Positions 15,101 through 24,989 are shown, counted from the first letter of the stretch. The stretch: 64,000 nt of DNA from Chiridota heheva (GCA_020152595.1 JAIGNY010002056.1:867001-931000), one strand, 5' to 3'. Numbers and translations: made by a program. The notes: generated by a model from the sequence alone, not told the origin.

Positions 15101-17742
15101 GTTGTACTGACCAGATGCTGCATTGCATGTTGTACTGACTAGAAGCTGCATTGCACGTTGTACTAACTAGAAGCTGCATTGCATGTTGTACTGACTGGAG
15201 GCTGCATTGCATGTTGTACTGACTAGAAGCTGCATTCCATGTTGTACTGACTAGAAGCTGCATTGTATGTTGTACTGACTGGAGGCTGCATTGCATGTTG
15301 TACTGACTGGAGGCTGCATTGCATGTTGTACTGACTAGAAGCTGCATTCCATGTTGTACTGACTAGAAGCTGCATTGCATGTTGTATTGACCAGATGCTG
15401 CATTGCATGTTGTACTGACTAGAAGCTGCATTGCATGTTGTATTGACCAGATGCTGTATTGCATGTTGTACTGACTAGAAGCTGCATTGCATGTTGTACT
15501 GACTAGAAGCTGCATTGCATGTTGTACTGACGAGAGGCTGCATTGCATGTTGTACTGATGCTAGAATCTGCATTGCATGTTGTACTGACTAGAAGCTGCA
15601 TTGCATGTTGTACTGACTAGAAGCTGCATTGCATGTTGTACTGACTAGAAGCTGCATTGCATGTTGTACTGACTAGAAGCTGCATTGCATGTTGTACTGA
15701 CCAGAAGCTGCATTGCATGTTGTACTGACTGGAGGCTGCATTGCATGTTGTACTGACCAGAAGCTGCATTGCATGGTGTACTTACTGGAGGCTGCATTGC
15801 ATGTTGTACTGACTAGAAGCTGCATTGCATGTTGTACTGAACAGAAGCTGCATTGCATGTTGTACTGACTAGAAGCTACATTGCATGTTGTACTGAACAG
15901 AAGCTGCATTGCATGTTGTACTGACTAGAAGCTGCATTGCATGTTGTACTGACTAGAAGCTGCATTGCATGTTGTACTAACGCTAGAAGCTGCTTTGCAT
16001 GTTGTACTGACTAGAAGCTGCATTGCATGTTGTACTGACTAGAAGCTGCATTGCATGTTGTACTGACTAGAAGCTGCATTGCATGTTGTACTGACTAGAA
16101 GCTACATTGCATGTTGTACTGAACAGAAGCTGCATTGCATGTTGTACTGACTAGAAGCTGCATTGCATGTTGTACTGACTAGAAGCTACATTGCATGTTG
16201 TACTGACTAGAAGCTGCATTGCATGTTGTACTGACGAGAAATTAAAATTATCCTAAAAATTACCTTCTGCTGCCATATTGAAAACTCCCTTTTCTGTGGA
16301 GTTGGAATTAATTATAAAATTTCCCACGCTTTGGAATAGAGGTGTTGAAAAACTTCCCACGAAAAATCGTGGCAGAAATAATATTAATGCAATGAATACT
16401 TCTGTATAAACATTGCACTTTAATGTACTTTTCATCGCACAATTACATGGGGGACGTTTTCAGAGCACATATTTACCATTTAAATGTTGTTGACGCAAGA
16501 ATTCTAAAAAAAGATTTTTTTTTTTTCTTCTTGTGGATTCTTGATTTTCCCGCGGTTATAACTGCCGGAATCATATATTTTTTCGAATTCTGAATTGGAA
16601 GAACATTTCCATAGAATTTAATTGAAAAAATTCCTTCTAAAAAGTATCATTGGAACACCATTTTAATTTAGAAAACCTCTTTCATGAGCACAATTGGAAG
16701 ACCTCATCATGACAGCTTCATTGGGAGATTCTATTGTAGGAAGTTAATTGGAAGACATTTTCATGAGGATCAATTGGACAACACCCTTCTTTGGGGTTTA
16801 ATAGATTAGTGCAGTAGTGCAGTAGTCAAACAAACTTATCTTATATGAAAGATGACTTTAAAAGAATCAAAATGGTGAAGGCAGCATTCAAAAATCTTAT
16901 TCCGTTAAGAAGTTATTTAGGTTTAAAGCTTTGTCTTATTTGTGTAGAAACGACTGGTGTACTATGATAGGCTGGCGCCTTCATCCTCACTTTCTTAATA
17001 ATTGTTAATGTATTTTAAACAAAATTAATTGTACTTTTTGACTATTTGAATTATTTTCCCTCAAACTTTTTTCAGACTAAATTATAATTAAACTTCCTAG
17101 ATTCAGTTTTACTACTTTTTTGACATATCTAATGCTTGTTGAGCCACAGAATTGCAGGACAAAGTATGATAGAATACATAAAGACTGGGGGAATCTGAGG
17201 CTATAACATCACAACTAGTCTGATTTCAGTCGTTTCTACACAAATGATACCAAACTTGGAACTCCTCGAGGCAATAAGATTTTTGAATACTTGCTGAATC
17301 CATTTTGATTCTTTTAAAGTCCTCTTTCATATAAGCTAAGTTTGTTTGACCCCTGAACTAATCCTTTAATTGGAGGGCCCTTTCGTCGGGCATAATTGGG
17401 ATAACCCCTTCCAAAGGGTTTAAAAGAAATATTATGAAGAATACCTTCCATGGGGGATTGATTGGAAGAGCCTCTTCCATAGGGCCGAATTAAAAGAGTT
17501 TTTCCACGAGGCTCATTTGGAAGACACCCTCCCACAGAAAATTGAAATGATGGACAATTTGGTTAGTATTTTGTAGATTTTTGTTGTTTCTTATTATTAT
17601 TATTATTGATCCATGTTAAATCAATTCCTTAAAAGCATTTTTTCATATTTTCTTTGTTTAACAGCTGATCGCGGAGTGTGGTGTCGACCAAGATGGGTTG
17701 ATTGATCATGCAGGATTCATGAAGTACCTGACGTGGGATTAA
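1..17742 (+). CDS. EFHC1/EFHC2: EFHC1/EFHC2-type DM10/EF-hand ciliary protein (gene span, 5' part missing)
   Basis: Seven exons (1-126, 1752-1944, 3321-3541, 6737-6877, 8852-9247, 9993-10185, 17665-17742) encode about 450 residues ending at a TAA stop. The order is DM10 domain two (exons 2-3), DM10 domain three (exons 4-5), an EF-hand with loop [12 protein letters not shown] (exon 6) and a degenerate EF-hand around [12 protein letters not shown] (exon 7). Signature stretches include [42 protein letters not shown] and [12 protein letters not shown]. Known family role: EFHC proteins (Rib72 in protists) are microtubule inner proteins inside the A-tubule of ciliary doublets. Vertebrate members are about 640-750 residues, so the N-terminal DM10 domain lies upstream of the window. 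I cannot separate EFHC1 from EFHC2. The exon 5 to exon 6 junction does not keep phase (see findings). Confidence 0.93.
127..1751 (+). other. EFHC intron, no gene seen
   Basis: This is AT-rich intronic sequence with no recognisable coding potential. Short motifs of the form (A)CTCGCC / GGCGAGT recur around 724-790 and 1596-1710 in both orientations and probably mark a decayed interspersed repeat. Confidence 0.6.
1752..1944 (+). CDS. EFHC1/EFHC2: EFHC exon, first half of DM10 domain 2
   Basis: The acceptor ...TTGACAG|GTATTG is at 1750-1751 and the donor GAAT|GTAAGT at 1945. The exon encodes 64 full codons ([18 protein letters not shown] through [12 protein letters not shown]) plus one base, so it ends in phase 1. 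The stretch matches the conserved start of the second DM10 domain of EFHC proteins (aromatic-rich WDD core, [17 protein letters not shown]). Confidence 0.93.
1945..3320 (+). other. EFHC intron, no gene seen
   Basis: AT-rich sequence without a gene. One full CRE-like TGACGTCA palindrome occurs at about 2840, inside a CpG-containing patch (2790-2870). I see no basis for calling a promoter there. Confidence 0.55.
3321..3541 (+). CDS. EFHC1/EFHC2: EFHC exon, second half of DM10 domain 2
   Basis: The acceptor CTATTTCAG ends at 3320, and the two leading bases CA join the preceding T to make Ser, so phase is kept. The exon encodes [20 protein letters not shown], the strongly conserved [19 protein letters not shown] and a short Lys/Ser-rich tail, then the donor ATG|GTGAGT. 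It ends in phase 0. Confidence 0.94.
3542..4710 (+). other. EFHC intron with a short direct repeat
   Basis: There is no gene. Two copies of a roughly 40-bp segment containing ACGTGCGTAGTACCAC lie side by side at about 4266-4340. A GC-rich patch at 4180-4250 (CCAGGAG...GGGGCCCCTGG) resembles one at 33515-33560, suggesting a shared degenerate interspersed repeat. Confidence 0.5.
4711..5602. repeat. 21-bp minisatellite array in EFHC intron
   Basis: About 40 imperfect units of a 21-bp motif containing GAAGAGAGATAACTTTATTA run head to tail, with frequent 1-8 bp indels. Two more units sit apart at 6104-6135, at the start of a duplicated flank. Short frames through the array are artefacts of the repeat. 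Confidence 0.95.
5596..6350. repeat. Duplicated ~200-bp segment flanking the 21-bp array
   Basis: The segment at 5600-5790 (containing CACAAGTATCAAAAAGTAGA, then CTGTGGCCTTAGAAAAAAG and AACACCTTTGGG) is repeated at 6138-6345 with few differences. Each copy directly follows units of the 21-bp array, so the array end and its unique flank were duplicated together. The spacer at 5855-5890 contains a stretch related to the 51-bp repeat at 8116-8268. Confidence 0.85.
6737..6877 (+). CDS. EFHC1/EFHC2: EFHC exon, linker into DM10 domain 3
   Basis: The acceptor CCTTTACAG ends at 6736 and the donor TTG|GTAAGC follows at 6878. The exon has 47 codons in phase 0 at both ends. It encodes [18 protein letters not shown] and [20 protein letters not shown], the conserved entry into the third DM10 domain. 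Confidence 0.93.
6944..7030 (+). mobile_element. Fragment of TTAA-type foldback family B
   Basis: The segment begins TTAAAGGAGACATAAAGT and continues with a motif like GATAGAGAATTGAAAA, matching the ends of the full-length copies at 26031-26631 and 34081-34689. Only one arm is recognisable. Confidence 0.55.
7722..8040 (+). mobile_element. Family C remnant followed by family A foldback arm
   Basis: The stretch 7722-7845 (GGCATATGAACAAAAT and downstream) is similar to 57640-57795. It is followed at 7881-8036 by one arm of foldback family A, beginning TTAAAGGAATAGTTTAGTGG. The same order, C then A, is seen at 57640-58368. Confidence 0.6.
8116..8268. repeat. 51-bp tandem triplication
   Basis: Three 51-bp units start at 8116, 8167 and 8218. 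Each contains ACACACC(A/G)CCAATATGTTTC. The first two are nearly identical and the third differs at a few bases. A single related copy lies at about 5855-5890. Confidence 0.95.
8494..8768 (+). mobile_element. tRNA-derived SINE with target-site duplication
   Basis: The element has an A-box-like TGGCTCAGTGGGTAAGG, a B-box-like GTTTGATTCCCG about 45 bases later and the frequent SINE body motif GTCCTTGAGCAAGACACTTT. It is flanked by 16-bp direct repeats at 8478-8493 and 8769-8784 (ATGCATGCAAGARGTG, one mismatch). It sits 67 bp from the acceptor of the next EFHC exon. A minus-strand relative is at 49862-50035. Confidence 0.85.
8852..9247 (+). CDS. EFHC1/EFHC2: EFHC exon, DM10 domain 3
   Basis: The acceptor ATTATTACAG ends at 8851 and the donor AAG|GTATGT starts at 9248. 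The exon has 132 codons in phase 0. It encodes [55 protein letters not shown] and [15 protein letters not shown], covering most of the third DM10 domain. An acidic and Asn/Ser-rich linker ending SSNESAEK follows. This is the largest EFHC exon in the window. Confidence 0.95.
9252..9475. repeat. 39-bp tandem array starting at the exon donor
   Basis: Six copies of a 37-39 bp unit beginning GTATGAATATTCATTAGTTT start at 9252, 9291, 9328, 9367, 9406 and 9445. The first unit begins four bases after the exon end, so the donor GTATGT itself resembles the start of each unit (GTATGA). Confidence 0.93.
9476..9992 (+). other. EFHC intron remainder
   Basis: AT-rich sequence with no confident exon. I looked for a small exon that would repair the phase break between 9247 and 9993 and found no AG...GT segment of the right length that I would defend. 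Confidence 0.5.
9993..10185 (+). CDS. EFHC1/EFHC2: EFHC exon, EF-hand
   Basis: The exon follows CTCTCACAG (AG at 9991-9992) and ends at GCA|GTGAGT. The reading frame [19 protein letters not shown], then [20 protein letters not shown] and [20 protein letters not shown] aligns with the C-terminal EF-hand region of EFHC proteins. The loop [12 protein letters not shown] has canonical ligands at positions 1, 3, 5 and 12 and Gly at 6. The frame needs two bases from the preceding exon, but that exon ends in phase 0. Either a small exon is missing or the sequence has an indel. Confidence 0.88.
10288..16240. repeat. 6-kb minisatellite of 28-bp units in last EFHC intron
   Basis: About 210 head-to-tail copies of a 28-bp unit beginning CTAGAAGCTGCATTGCATGT occupy almost the whole intron. 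Common variants change CTAG to CCAGA, CTGGAG, CGCTAG or AACAG. Variant patterns at 10.7-13.1 kb recur at 13.2-15.6 kb with offsets of 2554, 2526 and 2470 bp, so the array also has a higher-order duplication. Because 28 is not a multiple of 3, open frames on the minus strand have an 84-bp (28-residue) period and are not genes. Confidence 0.98.
16590..17550. repeat. Degenerate ~35-bp repeat interrupted by a foldback element
   Basis: Phrases such as CAATTGGAAGAC, TTAATTGGAAGAC and TTTCATGAGG recur about every 30-40 bp at 16590-16797 and again at 17366-17550. The two parts are separated by the family A element at 16798-17369. Units are heavily diverged. Confidence 0.7.
16798..17369. mobile_element. 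Foldback (long-TIR) MITE, family A, full copy
   Basis: The left arm runs from TTAATAGATTAGTGCAG to GTGTAGAAACGACTG. The right arm is its inverted counterpart, from CAGTCGTTTCTACACAAATG to CCCCTGAACTAATCCTTTAA. Arms are about 150 bp and imperfect, and the element has no transposase frame. TTAA is present at both ends. The element splits a degenerate repeat, and removing it with one TTAA restores the repeat pattern. Confidence 0.85.
17665..17742 (+). CDS. EFHC1/EFHC2: EFHC terminal exon with stop
   Basis: The acceptor TTTGTTTAACAG ends at 17664. The exon encodes [20 protein letters not shown] and YLTWD, then TAA at 17740-17742. Phase 0 matches the exon ending at 10185. The loop keeps Asp at positions 3 and 5, Gly at 6 and Ile at 8 but lacks the first Asp and final Glu, so it probably does not bind calcium well alone. 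Possible poly(A) hexamers downstream are ATTAAA near 18117 and AATAAA near 18375. Confidence 0.92.
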   Translation: MIAECGVDQDGLIDHAGFMKYLTWD

Positions 17743-19836
17743 AATGTCTCGCAACGACCTTTGAGATGTTAAATGCATATGTAGAAGATTAGCAATGTCT
17801 TCATATAGTAGACATTCATGGACTGTCATTGCCTTCTTTTCTTTCAGACTTAAATTGACTAAATATAAGTGTTGTAGGAAGTAACTTTAGATATCTCTAA
17901 AAAACCAACAGACAATTCTTCACATACACACTATTACAAAATATATCATATAAGATATTTAGTCAAAACTGTAAATGGAAAAAAAGGATTTTTAGATTGT
18001 AAATACAAAGATGTTGTATAAAATGAATATTTGTTCAAAAATATATATTATGAACATGCAAAATCAATTTGTTTTGGATTTCATTCTGTAAAAGCCACTT
18101 TCTTGTAGGAATGAATATTAAATAAGTCAATCTTAATATGCATTAATTCCACAGTCTGAATTATGTGACGGACTGCGGAATGGCCCTAGCAGACCCCTGG
18201 GGTCTCCCAAGGGATCTGCTAGGGCCATTCCACAATCTGTGAATTGTGTGATGGACTGCAGAATGGCCCTAATATGCAAATCTAAAAATGCATCTTATTA
18301 TCGACATGATAGATGGATTTTTTGTCCAAAATCCTTAAAAGGTTGAACGAAAATGTCACTTAAAATCACTCATCAATAAACAAACAAAACCTTCACTGTT
18401 ATAAATACCATCCTATTGGTAAATTATTACTTCAAGCCAGACACATTGACCACAGGAGAATACTTGTGTTAAGTGTGAAAGTCTGTGCAGCTGCAGTGAA
18501 ATTTGTTTACTATCAATGTCAGATTATGACCATGGAAGTGTGTGGAAATCCCAGAAAAATTTCTAATTGCTTGTGCTGGATTGTGAGCAATGTAGACGCT
18601 GAAAGATTTGAGATTTTGCAGGGCTTAAGACACGAAATGTATTGTAAGGTTTGGACTTAGTAAAAAAGACATTTACATAGAATGAATCTGTGAGATATGG
18701 TAAAATGTTTGTTACAGTTTTGAATGATTTATTATTAGTATGCAAACATTACGGCGAACGAGCAGTTTTGTAGATATTGTTTAAAACCAGAAGTTTCTCC
18801 AGAATTATTTGTGTTCTTTGAAATCATTTGTGTTCTTTTTTTGTCCAGAAAATGTCGCTGGATTTCTTTCCATTTAAGCAGTTTATATTGAACTAAATAA
18901 TTAGTAAGACATTAGTGTGTGAAATTGTATGAAATTCTGGGTCTTCTCCTCTTAAGCTAGGAGTATAGACAGTGCAGGGACATCACTATGCATCACTTTA
19001 TGAGGGGAGGGGGGAGGTGAGCATAGGTGTAGGAACCAAGGGCACATGCACCCCACTATTCCAAAGCTTTGTATTATATATGTATGGTTAATAATCTGAT
19101 TAACAATTTTCGTTTAAAAAAACAAAATTGTAAGGTTGAATAACAATCAGGTTTTGAAAGACACCTAATGTCATTATTTATATTTATTTATGTCCCTCAC
19201 ACCTTGATTCACATTCCTTTCATCTGCCAAACTTTTTATTTTTCAGCAGATTCTAAAAAATGATTATTTATCATATTTTCACCTTGAAGAAATATTCCAT
19301 CCTACCTATCAACATATGCACTTTTCTAAAAATATATATTTATATCGTATCTCATGTTTGTCAAAGGACGTTTAATAACTTTAATGTATGCAAATTTAAA
19401 TTTAGAAAGTAATTATAATGAGATGTGGTGAAAGTGTGTGTTCTTAATGTAACTAATGTGGTGATGTAAATGACGTCATTGATTGTATAAATCGATGTTG
19501 CTTGTGGAAGTAACTTGTAGTCTGCATCACTAATATGTTTCTCTATATATTTGAAGTTGTGCAGACTTAAGAAGAAAAAAAACCCCAGTCTGTTGAAAAT
19601 AGCAAGAATCCCAGAAAAGAGGACCTGTAATATTTATGAAAAATATATTGTATCAAAATATTGTAAGTCTTAGCTGTGACTGCAGATTGATATTGATCAA
19701 TGGGAGGGGAACAAAATAGGATGGGGCAATCCAGACGTTCCATCAACATCAATTGAAGAGATAGGGGAAGGGGAGGGTGGATTGATGAGCTAAAACATGT
19801 AAAAGCAGATCAAATTCTTCCCTGTTAAAAAGGTGT
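17743..19836. other. EFHC 3' flank and intergenic sequence
   Basis: This stretch contains the likely EFHC 3' untranslated region and AT-rich intergenic DNA. Apart from the hairpin at 18177-18231 I see no gene. Confidence 0.5.
18177..18231. repeat. Perfect 17-bp inverted repeat downstream of EFHC
   Basis: GGAATGGCCCTAGCAGA at 18177-18193 is the exact reverse complement of 18215-18231. The 21-base loop has its own small palindromes (CCCCTGGGG, TCCCAAGGGA). Part of the region (about 18153-18190) is repeated directly at 18231-18270. It could form an RNA hairpin if transcribed in the EFHC 3' region, or be a small MITE core. Confidence 0.85.
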
Positions 19837-19985
19837 AATATCCATTTAGGGAGTGTGGGGTATATATAAATATCCATTCAGGGAGTGTGGGGTATATATA
19901 AATATCCATTTAGGGAGTGTGGGGTATATATAAATATCCATTTAGGGAGTGTGGGGTATTTAGATATCTATTTAGAGAGTGGGAG
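19837..19985. repeat. 32-bp tandem repeat, ~5 copies
   Basis: Units containing TTTAGGGAGTGTGGGGTATA repeat every 32 bp, with the last unit degenerate. Confidence 0.92.
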
Positions 19986-20542
19986 TCTAACCTTTTGTGT
20001 CAATCTTGCTCTTTCAAATCTGCCACTGACAATGACTCATTATCCTTTAGGGCCATAATTCTCCTTTACAAAGTTGGGGACATACTTTTCTTTTGTAAAG
20101 TAAGGAGGGGGGGGGGGAGACATTGGTTTGTTTGATTTATTTTCAATTATACCGTACCTTCTGTGCTATTAAATTATTCAATCTGGTCTTTATGACCTGA
20201 TTCACCGTTAAATACCACCTAAAGTAAAAACCGTTCATGGGGGTGAATTTCTGCCCGAAAGGATGGGGGGACCTAAGAATTACAGCACTGATTTTTTCTA
20301 CGTCAGAATGAAGGATAATGAACATAAAAAGATCTAAAGTGTAACTTGTTTTGATTCATTTGTTTGCTCGTGGGGTTATTATGTGCTTGTAGATATTGTC
20401 CCAGAGGCTCTTGTTTTAGAATTTTGTCCCAACCAGAATATTTGTATAAATTACTAAAAGAACAGAATACATGGTGTATATTGATCAAGATTGTCTCAAG
20501 TTTTCTTCCGTGTTAACATTTTTGTATTGTCATACCTTGACA

Positions 20543-20810
20543 CAAGGGCAGACTGGCCAAATCATTCATTCCACCGATCCAGGTGCAGGACCGGCCTCCA
20601 ATGTTGAAGTGAAGACCGGCCCACATGATTCTATGGCCTACAGGTGGCCTCAACCTCCCATTAGGAAGCTGCTAGGCCCATTTTAATGGCCTGCAGTCAG
20701 CTTCAACCTCCCTTTGGGTGGCTGTTGCACCCATTTTAATGGCCAACCCCTTTGGGGGCCAGCGGCCCACTGATCCAGGATCTGTCAATTGGCGGGCCAG
20801 TCTGCCCCTG
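20543..20810. mobile_element. hAT-like MITE with 8-bp target-site duplication
   Basis: The ends are near-perfect inverted repeats: CAAGGGCAGACTGGCC on the left and GGCCAGTCTGCCCCTG on the right. Identical 8-bp duplications CCTTGACA lie at 20535-20542 and 20811-20818. The 268-bp body has no coding frame and is GC-richer than its surroundings. An 8-bp duplication and a CAGGGGC-type end are typical of non-autonomous hAT elements. Confidence 0.9.
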
Positions 20811-21296
20811 CCTTGACATCATGCATGATGTTTGGAGTTCAATGAAGTCATCATTCCCAGTTCTATTCTATCCTATAACAGGTCACGGTTTAATGTGGAT
20901 CTGGTAATAGTGACGTAGCTAACGAGGTGGCTGCAGAGGAGAATCCCTCTCCCCCACCAAGCCTGAATGACAGTTTTGTCGGAAAATTTATTTCCTTGTC
21001 GGAAAATTTGTAAAATCAGAAGAAGCAATGAACAATTTTGAAGTGTTTTGTAGATTCAATTGTCGCTCTACCAACTGACCAATGGAAAAGGCATAGATGA
21101 TTGTGATGTCACTGGTGTTCCTTGCTGTCAGGGGAACATCCTTGGCTGAAATTCTCTAAACCCCTCCAGACAACGGAAAAGGATTAAAATGGGTCAGAAT
21201 TCTTCTTTCTTATGGCCGAAGAAGAAAGATCCCCTCGGCTACTCCCCTGAAAACTAGAATAAAAGATGGGTTTACACCTTATTTTGGGTGCACAAA

Positions 21297-21400
21297 CGTG
21301 TGTTGCGGTGGGTGCATGCCAGGCAAGGCAAATGTGTGTTGGGGTGGGTGCATGCCAGGCAAGGCAAATATGTGTTGGGGTGGGTGCCTGACAGGCAAGG
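21297..21400. repeat. 36-bp tandem repeat, ~3 copies
   Basis: Three copies of a unit containing GGGTGCATGCCAGGCAAGGC occur in tandem. Confidence 0.88.
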
Positions 21401-21899
21401 ACCTACAATATTTACTGGTTAGAAACAGAAATCTGAACTGGTAACTTATCTTTCCATCAATTTTGGGGATATTCTCTTCATTTTAGGGAAATTTCCTTTT
21501 ACTTCCCAACCGGAAAGAAAGCATGCAACTGGGAAGGTGAGATCTTCCCCTTCTGCACCCGCTTCCAAGACTCCACGTATGGAATCTTTCGATTCTTGCC
21601 TAGTGGCAACAATCCCCCTCAAAGGAATGCCCCTATTTTCATAAGTGTACTTAAAAAGGGAAGCATGAGTAATTGGGGATTTTAGGGGCTTGGGGTGTTC
21701 CTTGTAGGTAGGGTAGTGCACTAAGGGGCCTCACTGTACATATATACACCCAAGCTTTAGCTCTGATTCCGAGATAACATCAGACATGGCAGGATATCTG
21801 CCAATCGATTCATTTTGTACCTAGTTTGGGATATAATATCTCAAACAAGATGTCAGAACTGTTTCAAATCAAAAATCACTTTTCGGTCTAGTTCTTCCA

Positions 21900-22610
21900 A
21901 GATGACATCAAATTAACTCCGAGATAACATCAAAGTAGCTCCGAGATTGACATCAAAATAACTCTGAGATGACATCCAAGTGACTCCGAGATGACATCGA
22001 AGTGGCTCCGAGATGACATCGAAGTAGCTCCGAGTTGACATCAAAGTAGCTCCAAAATGACATTTAAGTAGCTCCGAGATGACATCCAAGTAGCTCCGAG
22101 ATGACATCGAAGTAGCTCCGAGATGACATCGAAGTAGCTCCTAAATGACATCGAAGTAGCTCCGAGATGACATCGAAGTAGCTCCGAGATGACATCGAAG
22201 TAGCTCCGAGATGACATCGAAGTAAGTCTGAGATGACATCGAAGTACCTCCAAGAACATCAAAGTGACCCCAAGATGACATCAAAGTGACCCCAAGATGA
22301 CATCAAAGTGATCCCAAGATGACATCAAAGTACAAGTTGATATCAAAGTACAAGTTGACATCAAAGTAACTCCAAGATGACAAAGTAGCCCCGAGATGAC
22401 ATCAAAGTAACTCCGAGATGACATCAAAGTAACTCCGAGATGACATCAAAGTAGCTCCGAGATGACATTAAAGTAGCTCTGAGATGACATTAAAGTAGCT
22501 CCGAGATGACATCAAAGTAGCTCCGAGATGACATCAAAGTAGCTCTGAGATGACATCAAAGTAGCTCCGAGATGACATCAAAGGAAGTACAAGATGACAT
22601 TAAAATTACC
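21900..22610. repeat. 22-bp minisatellite array
   Basis: About 30 units of GATGACATC(G/A)AAGTAGCTCC plus two bases run in tandem, with diverged units at 22250-22400. Minus-strand frames through it are repeat artefacts. Confidence 0.96.
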
Positions 22611-24835
22611 TCTAAAGATGACCAAGTAATTGCACGCTGCAATTCCAAGATGACGTCAAATTCATACTCAACATCAAAGAGAACAAAAAGCAAAAGCAAA
22701 AAAAATGAAGAAGAAACACTTGGTTGATTTCCCACACTTTAAATTTATTCTCCCACCTCGTTTACGTGGGATATACTTCATTGTGGGATATACTTCATAT
22801 TCACATTTTGTATAGTGAGGTAACATCGTCAAAGAAATAATTGTACAGTATCCTTTTTTTTAACACTTAGAAGTATACACTAAGGTCAAGAAGCAATTAA
22901 ATAAATTTGTATACAAGTTTGAACCTGTTTAACATGTACAACCCAGATTAACCTATGGCAAACAAGAATAGAACAAATACATTCCCTCAAATTTTACAAA
23001 AATGTGAAATTCTCCCGCATGTACTTGAAATCTTACAAATTTGGAAAAGTGGTTTCAAGCCTGAAATATACTGTTATCGTGGTATTAACTTGGTAAATTC
23101 CTACAGAAAAAAGAATAAAATACTTTACAAGATTTTTGACAGTTGTCCTGTAAGTATTTGATCGTTTCCCAATCAGCTGACATCATCGCTACAAAATTGT
23201 GGCTTCCTCCACAAGAACATTTGACAATTTTCAACACCGACATTCTAAACCAAATGGATAAGACCGTGTTGACACATTTAACCCTTTTAATGTAATTTTA
23301 TATTCTTCATATAATTTTTCATGAAAGTTGACATTCTTCATAAAAAATTGAGTCTTCACAAGAAAATTTCATTAAGAAAAAAGTTGACATTCTTCATTTA
23401 AAATTGACAATCATTATAAAAAATTGACATTCCTGTACAAGCTGTAATTCTTCACATTTGTGGGACATGTCACATCCTTAATACAAGAATTAACAATTTG
23501 AATGTAAACATTTGTCAATCTGCAACAAATGACATTTTTTGCACAATAATCTAGAAATCTCTACATTTCATATTTAACGAATCCAATACAGAAATTGATA
23601 TTCTTCATATTGTCATTTGTCACAGAAATTTGACATTAAGTGTACAAATTGACTATCCTCATGTGACTTGGTTAAAAAATTGACATAGTTCGGTAAAGTT
23701 TGACATTCTTTGTACAAATGTCTTTCTCCATGAAAATTTTGAATAAGAAAAGTTAACAAATCTTTATACAGGGAAACATCACATGCACAAAAATGGTGCT
23801 CTATGCACCTGACCAATTCTAAATAAAGGGAAAGGGGGGTTGGGAGGGAGGAGGTGGGGAGGCCTCTTTTACTAGGTTTATCACCCTTTCATAACCTTCC
23901 CCTACCCAATTGCTCAAGCAAACAATTTTTACACATCAACCACATTCCCACAATACATACACACACCTTTGGTGGACCACTGCCCTGACCAAATGACTGT
24001 GTCCTTTGCCTCCACTAGGAAGTAAATGTACTAATAATTCCTATCCCACCAATGTATTCTACAAAACGCAACCATCTAACTGCTAATAACATCATCATTT
24101 CACTTACATAAATGAAATCAAACTCATTTTAACTGCCACACAAATGAAAAGTGGAAATATGCGAACGAAAAAATAAATGGATAAGTTTGATCCATCTTTG
24201 CATAATTCAAGCAATCTGCAATATTAAGCAGCAAAACACAAGTCAAAACTGAAATTAAAAATCTTCAAATTGCAAGAAACAAACAGCCATACTGATCAGA
24301 TTCAGTGACTCTTACATTTAATCTGGGTGAAGCAAGAGGTATATTTGAGGGAGGAAGGGGGCAAGAGGTATGGGCCAGAATAGGGGGGCAAAGATACCTT
24401 CATTTTCTATGAGATAGTACATATTTTCCCTTTTTGAGAAGAAAATCTTACTCTTTTCTGATTCAAATTTACCGTAAAGTGTCAAGATTCCTTGAAAATT
24501 TCAGTCCTTGAAATTCCATTCCAAATTCTTTAAACTAAAACAAAACAGCAGTAACTAAAGTGAAATTCAAAGAAATAAAAATAAATGATGCAAACCATAA
24601 TGAAAATATTCAAATTGAACTGAAAACACATCTACTCCACAAATATGGGATCATTTCTTATGTATCAGAATCAAATTCTTTGATGTCAAACTAGTTGATG
24701 CTAATTTGGCATCTTTTCTTACGTTAAACCCTTTATCACATAGACTGAAAGCTTTCCTCAATTAGGTACTTTCTTAGAAAACTGATTCTATACAGAAGCC
24801 ACATTTTCTTTAATTAGAAATTATTCTCAAGTTCC
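22611..24835. other. Intergenic sequence, no gene seen
   Basis: AT-rich DNA. Motifs like TTGACATTCTTCAT recur irregularly at 23320-23760, suggesting an old decayed tandem repeat. A G-rich purine stretch lies at 23825-23870. Confidence 0.5.
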
Positions 24836-24989
24836 AAATGTCATGCTTAAGGGACCTAATGGCATGCTTAAGTGACGTAATGTCATGCTTAAGTGACGTA
24901 ATGTCATGCTTAAGTGACGTAATCTGATGCTTAAGTGACGTAATGTCATGCTTAAGTGACGTAATGGCATGCTTAAGTGACGTAATGTG
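24836..24989. repeat. 21-bp array of TGACGTAA-containing units
   Basis: About seven units of ATGTCATGCTTAAGTGACGT plus one base repeat in tandem. Most units hold TGACGTAA, which resembles ATF/CREB or PAR-bZIP sites. Diverged AATGTCAC-type motifs continue at 25050-25400. Confidence 0.92.

Noticed and set aside
10288..16240. Many 60-160 codon Cys/Gln/Ser-rich frames on the minus strand
   Set aside because: They are pure products of the 28-bp repeat (28-residue period over three units), with no splice or start logic.
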